Shown piece after piece: positions 1 through 7,279 of a DNA stretch of 32,925 nt (its first letter is position 1; each line of letters opens with the position of its first letter). A program made the translations under genes and the position numbers. Location: positions 1-32,925 of the forward strand of contig JAJYHJ010000078.1 of the NCBI GenBank assembly GCA_021784785.1, given 5' to 3'. Under the pieces are notes generated by a model. That model was not told where the DNA came from and did no database searches. It saw nothing but the letters and a program-made list of their open reading frames with translations. The stretch is from Actinomycetes bacterium. Its GTDB lineage: Bacteria; Actinomycetota; Acidimicrobiia; Acidimicrobiales; Acidimicrobiaceae.

Positions 1-97
1 GGGAAACACCCGTTCCCATTCCGAACACGGTAGTTAAGACCACCTGCGCCGATGGTACTTGGGGGGAGGCCCCCTGGGAGAGTAGGGCGCTGCCGCT
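1..97 (+). rRNA. rrf: 5S ribosomal RNA, 3' part (partial at window edge)
   Basis: The first ~97 bases match the conserved body of bacterial 5S rRNA: the loop region CCCATTCCGAACACGG, then GCGCCGATGGTACTT, and the closing GGGAGAGTAGGGCGCTGCCG. About 20 bases of the 5' end lie before the window. A strong terminator follows at 108, so this is the end of an rRNA operon read on the + strand. The exact 3' end (about 95-99) is inferred from family structure. Confidence 0.95.
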
Positions 98-107
98 ATC
101 TATCTAT

Positions 108-142
108 AAGATAGGACCCATATGGGTCCTATCTTTGCTTTT
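108..142 (+). terminator. Intrinsic terminator of the rRNA operon
   Basis: A perfect 28-base palindrome (108-135, core AGGACCCATATGGGTCCT) is followed by a T-rich tail ending TGCTTTT. It lies 11 bases after the 5S rRNA. Because it is fully symmetric it could also act on - strand transcription, but no gene needing that is visible. Confidence 0.88.
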
Positions 143-159
143 AGGGAGTGACACACACA

Positions 160-306
160 ATGAACGACCAAGTCCCCACCTATAAAGATCTCCAAGAGGA
201 GATAGTAAGGCTCCAGGCAAAGGTCTCTTCCTTAGAGGAGAGGAATCGTACCCTCTCCCAACGACTAAATGCTATCTTGTATGAACGGCCACCACACTAT
301 GGGTAG
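160..306 (+). CDS. Small leucine-zipper-like coiled-coil protein (48 aa), unknown
   Basis: ATG at 160 is preceded by AGGGAG (143-148) at 11-base spacing, and the frame runs 48 codons to TAG. The product is highly charged and predicted to be one amphipathic helix. Leu occurs at 11, 18, 25 and 32 with Ile at 39, a perfect heptad ladder typical of a parallel coiled coil (residues ~9-41), followed by a short PP-containing tail. No signal peptide, membrane segment or enzyme motif is seen. It starts only 18 bases after the rRNA terminator, so read-through from the rRNA promoter is conceivable. The length is unlike any family I can name; the heptad order and ribosome binding site argue against a chance ORF. 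Confidence 0.6.
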   Translation: MNDQVPTYKDLQEEIVRLQAKVSSLEERNRTLSQRLNAILYERPPHYG

Positions 307-538
307 GTGCGATGGTAGTTGTACGGGAGTGTTGTTGGGTAGGTCGTTATCCGATAGGCATTTCGACCGTTCCTGGGCTTCGATCACCGGAGGGAATTTA
401 GTGTCCCTAGCGAAAGTTTCACAGTGAGATGTTGGCTAAGGACACGAACTATGTCTACAGCCTACGAAACTACTGATCTGAATAAGGCGATGAGTTTCAT
501 GCGCTATGGCATGATTTGTAGTACTTTGATGTGCAAGG

Positions 539-1690
539 GTGGGTTCTCATAGTGGGTTTCTGCCTGACTACATAAGTTCATGTTTTAGAGAAGACGAAAG
601 GTTGAGGAGCGTGGATGACGATCAGAATCGCAGGGACTTCGATCTCTTGGGGTTTGGTAAAAGGTTTTGGATACATCTTTGCGTAACGTTGTCCGTTCTC
701 GTTATGACTTTGGGAATTTGGCCTCAAAGGGTGATTGGTTCATATGAACTTACTTCCTTCAGCCAGAGATCGTTTGCATCTCAGTTATCTTCCTCGTATG
801 CCGCTCTCGGTGATTCGTACTCCTCGGGTCAGGGAAATGGTAGTTACTATCAGGGTACAAATACTCCAACTGATCGATGCCATCGCTCACCCGTGGCATA
901 CGGTCCTGAACTAGCCGCCAAGTATCATGTTGGATCGTTTAGTTTCGTTGCATGTTCAGGTGCAGTTACTGCCGATCTATTTGCCTCTAATCACATGTAT
1001 CCTTCCGAACCAGCTCAACTTACCTCCCTTACCACAAAGACGTCTGCAGTCACTCTCACTATTGGCGGAAACGATGTTGGGTTTGCGCAGATATTGGCGG
1101 CTTGTGTTTGGGGTATCGGATACGGCGCTCCCGGATGTTCACACAACCCTGCTGTAACGGAGATGGTCAGTTATGATTTAAATGCTCTTGCTAATCTATC
1201 TCCGAGTTGTCCGACGTCAAACCTTCCGATCTCAAAAGCGTCTTCTACTCCGATCACCTCTTGGTTATGTGTCTTGTTAGCGATCCATGAAGCTGCGCCT
1301 AACGCAGTTGTGGACCTAGTGGGATACCCACAACTATTTGCCAATTTCTCAGATCCGACTTGTCAGGTTGGTTCGTTGGATGGATTCTACCCACTCTTTG
1401 TTTCTAGCTCAGATGCCAGATGGTTGAACTCGGTAGCACTAGAGGGGATGAATGATGAGAAGGCTGCCGTTGCAGCTGCGCAGAAGATGGGTGTGCCAGC
1501 AATTGTTACAGATGTGAACCAGGTGTTTTACACCCATAGATTCTGTGATAGTGCAAAGCTATTCTTCCACCCGCTTACTCTCACGACATCTTTTTTTGGG
1601 ACCGTCGCAAGTCCAGGTTCAATGCATCCCAACAGTGATGGAGTTGCCGCTTATGTATCAGCAATTGAGCAGAGTGTCGCAAAACGCTAG
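539..1690 (+). CDS. Secreted SGNH/GDSL-family hydrolase (lipase/esterase-like)
   Basis: The product has the SGNH hydrolase blocks in order: block I GDSYSSG with the nucleophile Ser93, block III GGND (176-179) supplying the oxyanion Gly/Asn, and block V with His363 in SMHPNSDG. An N-terminal hydrophobic stretch (~42-62) after a basic segment looks like a Sec signal or membrane anchor, so the enzyme acts outside the membrane. Several Cys residues (113, 139, 190, 200) could form disulfides, as in the secreted actinobacterial esterase group, which it resembles most. The GTG start at 539 is uncertain; TTG at 602 or GTG at 611 would give a more usual signal peptide length. It stands alone, with no operon partner. 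The substrate (lipid, acyl or sugar ester) cannot be told from sequence. Confidence 0.85.
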   Translation: MGSHSGFLPDYISSCFREDERLRSVDDDQNRRDFDLLGFGKRFWIHLCVTLSVLVMTLGIWPQRVIGSYELTSFSQRSFASQLSSSYAALGDSYSSGQGNGSYYQGTNTPTDRCHRSPVAYGPELAAKYHVGSFSFVACSGAVTADLFASNHMYPSEPAQLTSLTTKTSAVTLTIGGNDVGFAQILAACVWGIGYGAPGCSHNPAVTEMVSYDLNALANLSPSCPTSNLPISKASSTPITSWLCVLLAIHEAAPNAVVDLVGYPQLFANFSDPTCQVGSLDGFYPLFVSSSDARWLNSVALEGMNDEKAAVAAAQKMGVPAIVTDVNQVFYTHRFCDSAKLFFHPLTLTTSFFGTVASPGSMHPNSDGVAAYVSAIEQSVAKR

Positions 1691-1736
1691 CCGGACATCT
1701 TAGTTTCTAACGTACTTATAAGGTGTCGTAAGTGTC

Positions 1737-1958
1737 TTGCACCTAGGAGCAGATTCGGGGCTGAGATTTAGTAGAACACATGTGCGAGAATGGGTGGCAG
1801 CTATAAACTTCGATGAAGTTGCGAAACGTTTCTCTAGCGACTCCGCATGCGAGGAGTATCTCTGTGTCAGTTGCGTCGGACAGAAGTTCAAATATCGAAA
1901 CAGTCCCTTAGTAGTTATCTTCTGTAACGAAAGCGCCTCTTCGACCAGCCATCAGTAG
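1737..1958 (+). pseudogene. Possible fragment of an IS1595-type transposase N-terminus
   Basis: This stretch between the hydrolase and the lipoprotein gene has an open frame in which FDEVAKRFSSDSACEEYL resembles the start of IS1595-family transposases (a short helix, then F-x5-AC-x2-YL before a zinc-ribbon region). The expected CxxC ribbon is degraded and no DDE domain follows. No ribosome binding site supports it as a gene. I regard it as a decayed remnant; it may also be a chance frame. Nothing else is visible in 1691-2057. Confidence 0.25.
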
Positions 1959-2081
1959 AGTGACTTGGGGAGAAGAGTATATGCATAGTGCATATGGGGA
2001 TCTGAGAAACGCTTGGGCGCACGAGCTTCAGTATGGTTGGTATGGCAGTGGCAGAGTATGAGAAGGAACTTTAGTAATAAG

Positions 2082-2858
2082 ATGAAGATCTATCATGTTA
2101 GAACATTAGTTATCGTATTTAGCTGGCTTATAGGAGCATCTACTTTGACGGCTTGCGGTCAGATATCTGGATCCACAACCAGCGCAAGCTCATCTTCTAA
2201 ACAACCGACGGTTGCAAGCAGCAGCACCAAAGCTGCTTCAGCTTTCAAAGGCGTGACATGGAGTAATGTACAGTTACCAGGAAAGAACCTTGTTCTGTCT
2301 GGCTTCAAGGCTAATACCGCGTGTGAAATGAAACCTTATAGTACGAGCAAAACGAATGCGCTTATCTACTACTTTGAGTTGGATCACAAAGCTTATGCAG
2401 TCGTTCCAGGGGTGTGCTCAACAGTCAATCAAAGTCCGGTATCCTTCTTTCTGTTTGCGGCGCAGTCCATTGGCCAACCGAAGCTGGAAGAGGTAATCTA
2501 TGAGGGAAATCTTGGTGTTGGCAAACTGACGACGGCGGTTCCAACGGCATCCATTGCAAGGACTAAGCCGCATCCCTGGTTAGGTTACTTCAACTGGAAC
2601 TGGTTAGATTTTGACAGAAAAGGTCTGGCAATCAATGCTGTAAATGGAATACAGCTGAGTGGTGACACTCTGACTATATATGGTAAAGTGATACCACCAA
2701 ATGCTAAATCACCCCTACCTTACGCAAGCGGTAAAGGTCTGGTCGCCGCTAGCTACTTGTACAGATGGGACGGCAGCCTATTTCGCTTTTTAAAGAGCAC
2801 GGCCGGCGTTCCTCCAGTATCTTTGTACAGATCGCAGATGACGCGACCAAAGAACTGA
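2082..2858 (+). CDS. Lipoprotein of unknown function (258 aa)
   Basis: From ATG 2082 the N-terminus is a textbook lipoprotein signal: basic MKIYHVR, a hydrophobic core, and the lipobox LTAC with Cys25 as the lipidated residue. A Ser/Thr-rich linker (~30-55) follows, then a folded domain of ~200 residues with aromatic-rich segments such as WLGYFNWNWLDFD. No catalytic motif or named family is recognised. AGAAGGA at 2061-2067 is a possible, rather distant, ribosome binding site for this start; an in-frame ATG at 2058 and a TTG at 2013 would only lengthen the signal. It is monocistronic and followed by a transposase remnant. It probably sits on the outer face of the cytoplasmic membrane; its role is unknown. 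Confidence 0.7.
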   Translation: MKIYHVRTLVIVFSWLIGASTLTACGQISGSTTSASSSSKQPTVASSSTKAASAFKGVTWSNVQLPGKNLVLSGFKANTACEMKPYSTSKTNALIYYFELDHKAYAVVPGVCSTVNQSPVSFFLFAAQSIGQPKLEEVIYEGNLGVGKLTTAVPTASIARTKPHPWLGYFNWNWLDFDRKGLAINAVNGIQLSGDTLTIYGKVIPPNAKSPLPYASGKGLVAASYLYRWDGSLFRFLKSTAGVPPVSLYRSQMTRPKN

Positions 2859-2960
2859 TGTGATGCACGTATAGCTCTGCCACGGACTGAATAACAGACA
2901 CGCGGTAGTGATACGCCCCCGAAATAGTGGAGACTTCTAGTCTTGAGAGATGAAGTTTAA

Positions 2961-3399
2961 ATGGCAGCAGTAAAGAGATGCTCACCAGAAGTTCGTGATC
3001 GTGTTGTTCGTATCGTTATTGATCACAAAGGAGAATACGAATCAACTTGGGCATCTTGTCAGTCAGTTGCTCAAAAACTTGGTATGGCACCTGAGACACG
3101 TCGATTTGGGTTCATCAAGCTCAAATCGACACTTGAGTGACTAAGGGTGCTACAACATAGGAGAAAGATTGTGCTCGCCCGCTAGAGAGTGAAAATGCAG
3201 AGCTTTGTCGAGCAAAAGAAGTTCTCAAAGCAGGACGATTTTCACCGCTATAGAGCAGATACGTCCAAACATGAAGCGATGCAAGTAGTTGCTTTCATAG
3301 ATTTGAATCAACAAAGGTGGGGAACCCCCTAGCTGTAGAGTTCTGGAGTTTGCTTCCTCGACTTATTACACCTATAGACCACGTCCTCGCCTAGTGTTC
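2961..3399 (+). pseudogene. Decayed IS3-family transposase (OrfA plus start of OrfB)
   Basis: ATG 2961 opens a 59-codon frame whose start, KRCSPEVRDRVVRIVIDHKG, matches the helix-turn-helix region of IS3-family OrfA (S/P-E-x-R-x-R-A/V-V-R). It stops at 3140, but homology goes on in other frames. ESENAELCRAKEVLKAG is the OrfA leucine-zipper end; HEAMQVVAFIDLNQQRWG and LEFASSTYYTYRPRPR correspond to the beginning of OrfB. At least two frameshifts and several stops separate these pieces, and the DDE integrase core is gone. The remnant runs directly into the inverted-repeat block at 3415, so it may mark the insertion that began the rearrangement here. Confidence 0.8.
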
Positions 3400-3414
3400 C
3401 TCTTCAGAGTTTCA

Positions 3415-3713
3415 CTGTGAAATGGGAATTTTAGGCAATTTGTCAGAGTTGTCAACATTTCACATCGACTTCCTTGGAAGCAGAGGCAAGGACAAAGCAG
3501 ACAGCACATGCAACTCAAGCGACAAAGGATTCGGAAGGAACCAAGAAGCGTAGTGGTCGTAGACATACCTACGTCGTTACGTTGAGCGATGAGGACAAAA
3601 TGACGATCCCATGCCCTTTATTTGGACCAAGAGTGCAAACGGCATCTTCCCTTCCATGCAAAAATGCTTGGGTCCTATTGTTATTCAAGGGAAACTCTGA
3701 GGAGGGACGATAG
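3415..3713 (+). repeat. Left copy of ~300-bp inverted repeat
   Basis: Bases 3415-3713 reappear reverse-complemented at 5310-5612. Long stretches are identical, for example over 3537-3607, with a 6-base indel near 3500 and scattered substitutions elsewhere. Both copies end at a GGAGGGACG(A/G)TAG motif on one side and CTGTGAAATGGG on the other. Just before the left end is a small palindrome TTTCACTGTGAAA (3410-3422). The repeat could be translated, but the substitutions change amino acids freely, so it is more likely non-coding: an IS terminus or MITE-like element. I do not recognise the family. Confidence 0.85.
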
Positions 3714-3743
3714 GCAACCGCGTGGAATGGATGAAATCCAGCG

Positions 3744-3984
3744 AATCGACGCTCTAATTTAACCAATTTACTAACCATTTACAACATCGCAATCTTTGGG
3801 ACATCACCCACTACCAGTATGTAAACGTCAAGCTTGCCGGAGTGGTTAGCCAAAAGGAGACTAATAGTGTCAACCGAAGAACGATCTGAATCAAGCGCCG
3901 ATCACAACGAACATCTATCAGCAGGACTCCTCCAACTACTGGAGTCTTCGGATCCACTTGAGACAATCGCACCAAAGAGTAACC
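3744..3984 (+). repeat. Upstream copy of ~235-bp direct repeat (permease leader and N-terminus)
   Basis: Bases 3744-3984 match 5660-5891 in the same orientation at high identity, apart from one 9-base insertion (a local AATTTA duplication) in this copy. The repeat covers ~100-120 bases of untranslated leader, the ribosome binding site AAAAGGAG and the first 39 codons of the permease gene at 5774. Similarity stops abruptly after the AACC at 3981-3984, marking the duplication breakpoint. Confidence 0.9.
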
Positions 3985-4268
3985 TCCTTGGATTTCATAT
4001 AGTACCCGTGCACGACCCACGTAACGTGACTTTAAAGTTGGCATACAAACAATCGGTGAATTGTACATCGGATGCGGTTCAGACACTTTATGGGATAGCC
4101 TATCAGATGGAAAGAAGGCCACTTCTCCCTTCGAACACCCTGTCCGGGATGACTCATCGATACCCCCGACGGCAGACTATTTCGCTGTCTCGACTTCAAA
4201 ATTACAGCATAAATGCGGTTGCAAAGCGTTTCTTTGTCACCATACCTCTGGGAGCCATCAATGAATAG
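3867..4268 (+). pseudogene. Truncated duplicate of the NCS1 permease N-terminus fused to unrelated sequence
   Basis: GTG 3867 has the same AAAAGGAG ribosome binding site and spacing as the intact permease gene at 5774. The first 39 residues match that protein at 32 positions (both start MSTEER and share LLQLLESSDPLETI). After residue 39 homology ends at the breakpoint and the frame continues for 94 residues that do not look like a protein domain. The frame stops at TAG 4266-4268, overlapping the ureohydrolase start by 8 bases. It cannot encode a transporter. It may still be translated and act as a leader ORF that brings ribosomes to the ureohydrolase gene; that role is inference. Confidence 0.65.
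4025..4264 (+). other. Unidentified 3' gene fragment with ATGA junction to the ureohydrolase
   Basis: In the frame +1 to the permease remnant, an open stretch follows a TAA at 4022 and has a more protein-like composition than the fused frame (for example GELYIGCGSDTLWDSL, then SPFEHPVRDDS and PPTADYFAVSTSK). It ends in TGA 4262-4264, which overlaps the ureohydrolase ATG as ATGA. This is the usual form of an operon junction, so it may be the surviving tail of a gene once cotranscribed with the ureohydrolase, its front replaced by the duplicated permease leader. I cannot assign a family and the frame could be chance. Confidence 0.3.
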
Positions 4269-5253
4269 TGAGCCAGTATTACCAGGTCGCGTTGACCTCC
4301 CATTCGTCGGCATCCCGAGTTTTCTTCGAACGAAGGTCATCAACCCAGGAGAAGATTTTAACGCAGAACTTGCAGTCTTTGGCGCGCCAACTGATGAAGG
4401 CTCTCCATTTTTCCCAGGTTCCCGCTTCGGCCCGAGGGCTCTACGAGAGCACTCTTTGCGCTTCGTATCTTCAGAGCCAGGATACTTTGATCCCAATCGC
4501 AACCGCTCCTACCTGACGCGAGAGATGCGCGATGGCCTCATAGCGGATCTCGGAGATGCAGACATTATCAGCACGAACATTATCTCGTCGTTCGATAGCA
4601 TCACCGCGCTCACTTCCCGGATTCTCGCCAAAGGCGCGGTACCAGTAGTTCTCGGTGGCGATCATGCAATCTCCTATCCAGTGGTGCGAGCGTACGAACG
4701 TCCACTATACGTCATGCACTTCGACGCTCACCTTGATTACATGCCATTTGTTCACGGAACTTCAATGACAAACCAGCATGCGTTTCGTCATATTGCCCAC
4801 ATGCAACACGTGCAAGGTCTTGTTCAGGTCGGAATCCGTAGCCTACGCAACACAGAGTGCATGTGGCGCGACACAGTTGGGGACGGCAACCAGGTCGTAA
4901 CAATGGCTAAGTTCCGTCAAATCGGCCCACAGGCCGTAGCTCAGCTAATCCCTCGCGGCGCAGACTGCTACGTCAGCCTTGATATCGACGTTCTCGACCT
5001 TCCCTTAGTTCCGGGTTGCGTTTCCGCTGAACCCGATGGGCTCTCCTACGGAGAGCTTCGAGAAACACTAATCGCACTAACTGAACAGAGTCGCATCGTT
5101 GGGTTTGATCTAGTTGAGGTAAACCCCATGCTCGATGTCGGGACAGGTATCACAGCCTATCTCGGAGCCCACACGATTATCGAGTTTCTTGGTCACCTCT
5201 GCGACAGCGACATCTGGCGTTCTGACTCACTTAGAAAAAACCACGTCTCTTGA
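4261..5253 (+). CDS. Ureohydrolase (agmatinase/arginase superfamily), substrate unknown
   Basis: This 330-residue protein belongs to the binuclear-metal ureohydrolases, which split a guanidino group to urea plus an amine (or hydrolyse related substrates). All six metal ligands are visible: His135 in GGDH, Asp155/His157/Asp159 in DAHLD, and Asp241/Asp243 in SLDIDVLD. The conserved Glu286 in DLVEVNP is also present. Length is normal for agmatinase-type enzymes. The segment after the second metal motif reads VPGCVSAEPDGLS where agmatinases have an APGTGTPEPGG-like loop, so the substrate is probably not agmatine. ATG 4261 is chosen for the GGGAG six bases upstream; an in-frame extension to 4213 lacks support. 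It lies between inverted repeats and upstream of a permease and an amidohydrolase, suggesting a catabolic module. Confidence 0.85.
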   Translation: MNSEPVLPGRVDLPFVGIPSFLRTKVINPGEDFNAELAVFGAPTDEGSPFFPGSRFGPRALREHSLRFVSSEPGYFDPNRNRSYLTREMRDGLIADLGDADIISTNIISSFDSITALTSRILAKGAVPVVLGGDHAISYPVVRAYERPLYVMHFDAHLDYMPFVHGTSMTNQHAFRHIAHMQHVQGLVQVGIRSLRNTECMWRDTVGDGNQVVTMAKFRQIGPQAVAQLIPRGADCYVSLDIDVLDLPLVPGCVSAEPDGLSYGELRETLIALTEQSRIVGFDLVEVNPMLDVGTGITAYLGAHTIIEFLGHLCDSDIWRSDSLRKNHVS

Positions 5254-5309
5254 ATCAAACTACAGCGACGAATAACATTATGGGCGAGTTAAAGTTTCAC
5301 CGCAAATAG

Positions 5310-5612
5310 CTACCGTCCCTCCTTGCAGTTTCCTTGAATTACAATAGGCTCCAAGCAATTTTGCGTGGAAGGGAAGATCTCGTTTGCACTCTTGGTCCAA
5401 ATAAGGGGCTTGGGATCGTCATTTTGTCCTCATCGCTCAACGTAACGACGTAGGTATGTCTACGACCACTACGCTTCTTGGTTCCTTCCGAATCTTTACC
5501 GCTTGGGTTGCGTGTGCGATCTGCTTGGTCGTTGTCCTTGCCTCTGCTTCCAAGGAAGTCGATGTGAAATGTTGACAACTCTGACAAATTACCTAAAAAT
5601 CCCATTTCACAG
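5310..5612 (-). repeat. Right copy of ~300-bp inverted repeat
   Basis: This is the reverse complement of 3415-3713, with the same end motifs. It sits between the ureohydrolase and the permease leader. With the left copy it brackets a ~1.6-kb segment holding the duplicated permease leader and the ureohydrolase gene. Apart from the repeats, 5254-5773 shows no gene I can support. Confidence 0.85.
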
Positions 5613-5659
5613 CAAAAATCCGATGAGAAACACTTGTAGCGCAGCGCTGAGTTACTAAA

Positions 5660-5891
5660 AATCGACACTCTAATTTACTAACCATTCACAATGCTGCAAT
5701 CCTTGGGACATCGCTCACTACCAGTATGTAAACGTCATGCTTGCCGGAGTAGCTAGCCAAAAGGAGACTAATTGTGTCAACCGAAGAACGATATGAAACA
5801 AGCGCCGATCAAAACGAACATCGTCCTGCAGAACTCCTCCAACTACTTGAGTCTTCGGATCCACTAGAGACAATCGTACCAAAGAGCAACC
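5660..5891 (+). repeat. Downstream (original) copy of ~235-bp direct repeat
   Basis: This matches 3744-3984 and contains the permease leader, AAAAGGAG ribosome binding site and first 39 codons. It is taken as the original copy because here the reading frame continues into a complete transporter. Confidence 0.9.
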
Positions 5892-7279
5892 GAGATAGTC
5901 CGGTCAAAATGTCTCTTCTTTGGGTTACCTTTCAAGCGAGTGTATCATCTATGTACATCGGCTACCTGGCTCGTTCCGGCGGCATGTCGCTTGCGAGTAT
6001 CCTCTGGGCATGCCTTATCGCCGCTACCGCGATGGTGGGATATGGAATGCTGGCAGCCAATGTGGGAACTGAGACTGGGCAGCCTCATTCAGTTTTAGCC
6101 AGAGGTATCCTTGGCAAGTCCGGTAGCGCCCTCGCCTCTGTTTTGTTGATCGTAACCGGAATGGGTTGGTATGGGTTCCAAGCAGTATTTCTCTCTCTTG
6201 TATTCAACGGACTATTTGGACTAACCCATCTGGAGTTATTTTCTGGACTCTTTGCCCTGGCAATGATCGCGAACAATCTCCTTGGATTTCGTAGCGTATC
6301 TGCGTACGCTCGCTACGTCGCAGCTCCCATCCTGCTGGCCTGGGGTATATACACCATAGTCAAGGCTTTTGCTTCAACAGCAGGACCGCATCTGTTTGCT
6401 GCACCACACGTTACTGCGACACAAGGCATCCTCTTCACCGCTGAATTCCTGATTGGAGTTGCAATGTTTGGAAATGAGCCCGATATTTTTCGATACGCGC
6501 GAAGCGACAGAAAGCATAACTCTGTATCACTAACGTTCGGGTACGGACTGGGAATGTTGGTTTTCCCCGTTGCTGGATACCTTATGGCAGAGTTGTCCGG
6601 TGCGACCACCTTGGGAGCTACCTTGCATTACTTCACACAGTTCTCTCTCTTTGGACTCACAGCCCTAGCGGCAGTCGTTTTCACAATTAACCTAGTCGCA
6701 CTAAACGATGCCAATCTTTACGAAGCAGTAAACGCTGTTCAGAACTTCCTTCGAGGTAAGCGTCGGGTCGAGACCGTAGTCTTGCTTGGCATCTTAGGAC
6801 TAGCTATAGCTGTCCTGATGGAACGATCAAACTCAGTTCAAAATAACTTCTTCATAGTCGCTGGGATCTGTGCGGTATTTCTACCCAGCGCCACAATCGT
6901 AATGGCACTCGACGTATTCCTACTCGAAAAACTCTCCGGGTGCACTCGTCCCGCCGGAGAAAACGGCATGCCTCGGGCAGTAATCTCATGGGAAGCAGCG
7001 TCAGCCGGAAACGTTGCTGGAATTGTAGCAATTCTGGCTGGTGTAGTCGTAGGTGCCCTCACAGGCGGACTAGTCCCAGGCACCCCAGGATTCGGCAAAA
7101 CAAACATTGGGATTCCGGCCGTTGAAGCTTGGTTAACGGCATCGCTGATCTATATCGGGTTCATGCTCTCAGCCCGGGTAATTAGGTCAACAAAGGTCAA
7201 GGAGGCATTGCTTGGGCTGCCGCGGCCTCTCTCTGCGAAAAACTCCGATGATGGTATTAGCGATCGAGAGTTCCCATGA
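5774..7279 (+). CDS. NCS1-family (CodB-like) nucleobase:cation permease
   Basis: This 501-residue, very hydrophobic protein has about twelve membrane helices starting near residue 45. The first helices resemble the NCS1 family of purine, pyrimidine, hydantoin and allantoin permeases, with helix-breaking Gly-rich segments such as GTETGQPHSVLARGILGKSG and a loop TGMGWYGFQAVF typical of CodB/PucI-like members. The start is GTG 5774 with AAAAGGAG eight bases upstream. The ~40-residue hydrophilic N-terminus is the part duplicated at 3867. The stop codon overlaps the next gene's start by 4 bases (ATGA), so permease and amidohydrolase should be translationally coupled. The substrate is probably a small nitrogen-rich ring or guanidino compound; that is inferred from the neighbours. 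Confidence 0.85.
   Translation: MSTEERYETSADQNEHRPAELLQLLESSDPLETIVPKSNRDSPVKMSLLWVTFQASVSSMYIGYLARSGGMSLASILWACLIAATAMVGYGMLAANVGTETGQPHSVLARGILGKSGSALASVLLIVTGMGWYGFQAVFLSLVFNGLFGLTHLELFSGLFALAMIANNLLGFRSVSAYARYVAAPILLAWGIYTIVKAFASTAGPHLFAAPHVTATQGILFTAEFLIGVAMFGNEPDIFRYARSDRKHNSVSLTFGYGLGMLVFPVAGYLMAELSGATTLGATLHYFTQFSLFGLTALAAVVFTINLVALNDANLYEAVNAVQNFLRGKRRVETVVLLGILGLAIAVLMERSNSVQNNFFIVAGICAVFLPSATIVMALDVFLLEKLSGCTRPAGENGMPRAVISWEAASAGNVAGIVAILAGVVVGALTGGLVPGTPGFGKTNIGIPAVEAWLTASLIYIGFMLSARVIRSTKVKEALLGLPRPLSAKNSDDGISDREFP

Noticed and set aside
3474-3713. 79-codon + strand frame across the left inverted repeat (basic segment SGRRHTYVVTLSDEDK)
   Set aside because: It looked briefly like a small DNA-binding protein, but the frame is not kept between repeat copies and no start signal is seen.
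5339-5668. 109-codon - strand frame across the right inverted repeat
   Set aside because: The other repeat copy breaks the frame and its substitutions are not codon-conservative, so it is treated as part of a non-coding repeat.
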